Shown here: piece after piece, positions 6,740 through 6,933 of the stretch
Numbering within the stretch: the first letter of the stretch is position 1
How the letters are laid out: each line of letters begins with the position of its first letter
Source: an uncultured Lachnospiraceae bacterium
GTDB lineage: Bacteria; Bacillota; Clostridia; Lachnospirales; Lachnospiraceae
Assembly: GCA_902766655.1 (NCBI GenBank)
Contig: CACXEL010000300.1
Coordinates: 1 to 6,933 of the forward strand
DNA: 6,933 bases
Direction: 5' to 3'
The notes under the pieces: model-generated
The model's database searches: none
What the model saw: only the letters and a program-made list of their open reading frames with translations
Told to the model about the DNA's origin: nothing
Position numbers and translations under genes: made by a program

Positions 6740-6933
6740 GGATACTCCTTCCGGGGCCTGCAGGGCAGGTCCAGTAAAACATATAAGGTCCGATTCAAGA
6801 TTCGATGAGCTGGCTATCCATAAAAAGATACTCATCAGCGGAAACCGGCCTCGTTTTTCAGGTTACATGTATTGCCATCCTTACATATATTACAGTATAT
6901 AGGAAATGAAGCCCTGTTGCACCATCTTTCCAA

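Noticed and set aside
6740..6835. Longer N-terminus for the HD protein from ATG 6835
   Set aside because: No ribosome binding site upstream of 6835, while AAGGAG sits correctly before ATG 6739; the extra 32 residues do not resemble the family.
6740..6933. AT-rich dyad around 6885-6901 (ATATATTACAGTATAT) as an operator or promoter for the HD gene
   Set aside because: Several TATA-like hexamers occur here but none pairs with a convincing -35, and the dyad is simple AT-rich sequence likely to arise by chance. No gene is supported in this stretch.

Overview
The window looks like chromosomal DNA from a moderately GC-rich Gram-positive anaerobe of the class Clostridia, plausibly a Lachnospiraceae-like gut bacterium. 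This is inferred from strong GGAGG-type ribosome binding sites, GC-rich third codon positions with AT-rich promoters, a YbhJ-type 'hydratase', a membrane-anchored CapA protein with a TPTPT linker, and a large Gram-positive surface protein built from SdrD-B and Cna-B/FctA-like modules. No mobile element, tRNA, rRNA or CRISPR array was seen.

Layout. (1) 1-917, minus: N-terminal 305 codons of an aconitase-superfamily hydratase that runs off the left edge. (2) 918-1348: divergent intergenic region with a promoter on each side, a short direct repeat/hairpin, and a hairpin-rich leader in front of the next gene. (3) 1349-2686, plus: complete CapA-family metallophosphatase-like protein, membrane anchored. 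(4) 2741-2783: strong hairpin terminator between convergent genes, usable in both directions. (5) 2837-6019, minus: complete 1060-residue secreted multidomain surface protein held by a C-terminal membrane helix, with no LPXTG sortase motif. (6) 6020-6268: intergenic region with an extended -10 promoter, a leader hairpin beside the ribosome binding site, and two further hairpins. (7) 6269-6739, minus: complete 156-residue HD-domain protein. (8) 6740-6933: upstream region with no supported gene.

The four genes do not form an obvious pathway. The CapA protein and the surface protein both act outside the membrane and could both contribute to the cell envelope, but they are convergent and separately transcribed. 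The hydratase and the HD protein look like cytoplasmic enzymes of unknown substrate. I see no clear new system. The most unusual item is the surface protein: of its three pilin-like modules, only the middle one keeps the Lys/Glu/Asn set expected for an internal isopeptide bond.
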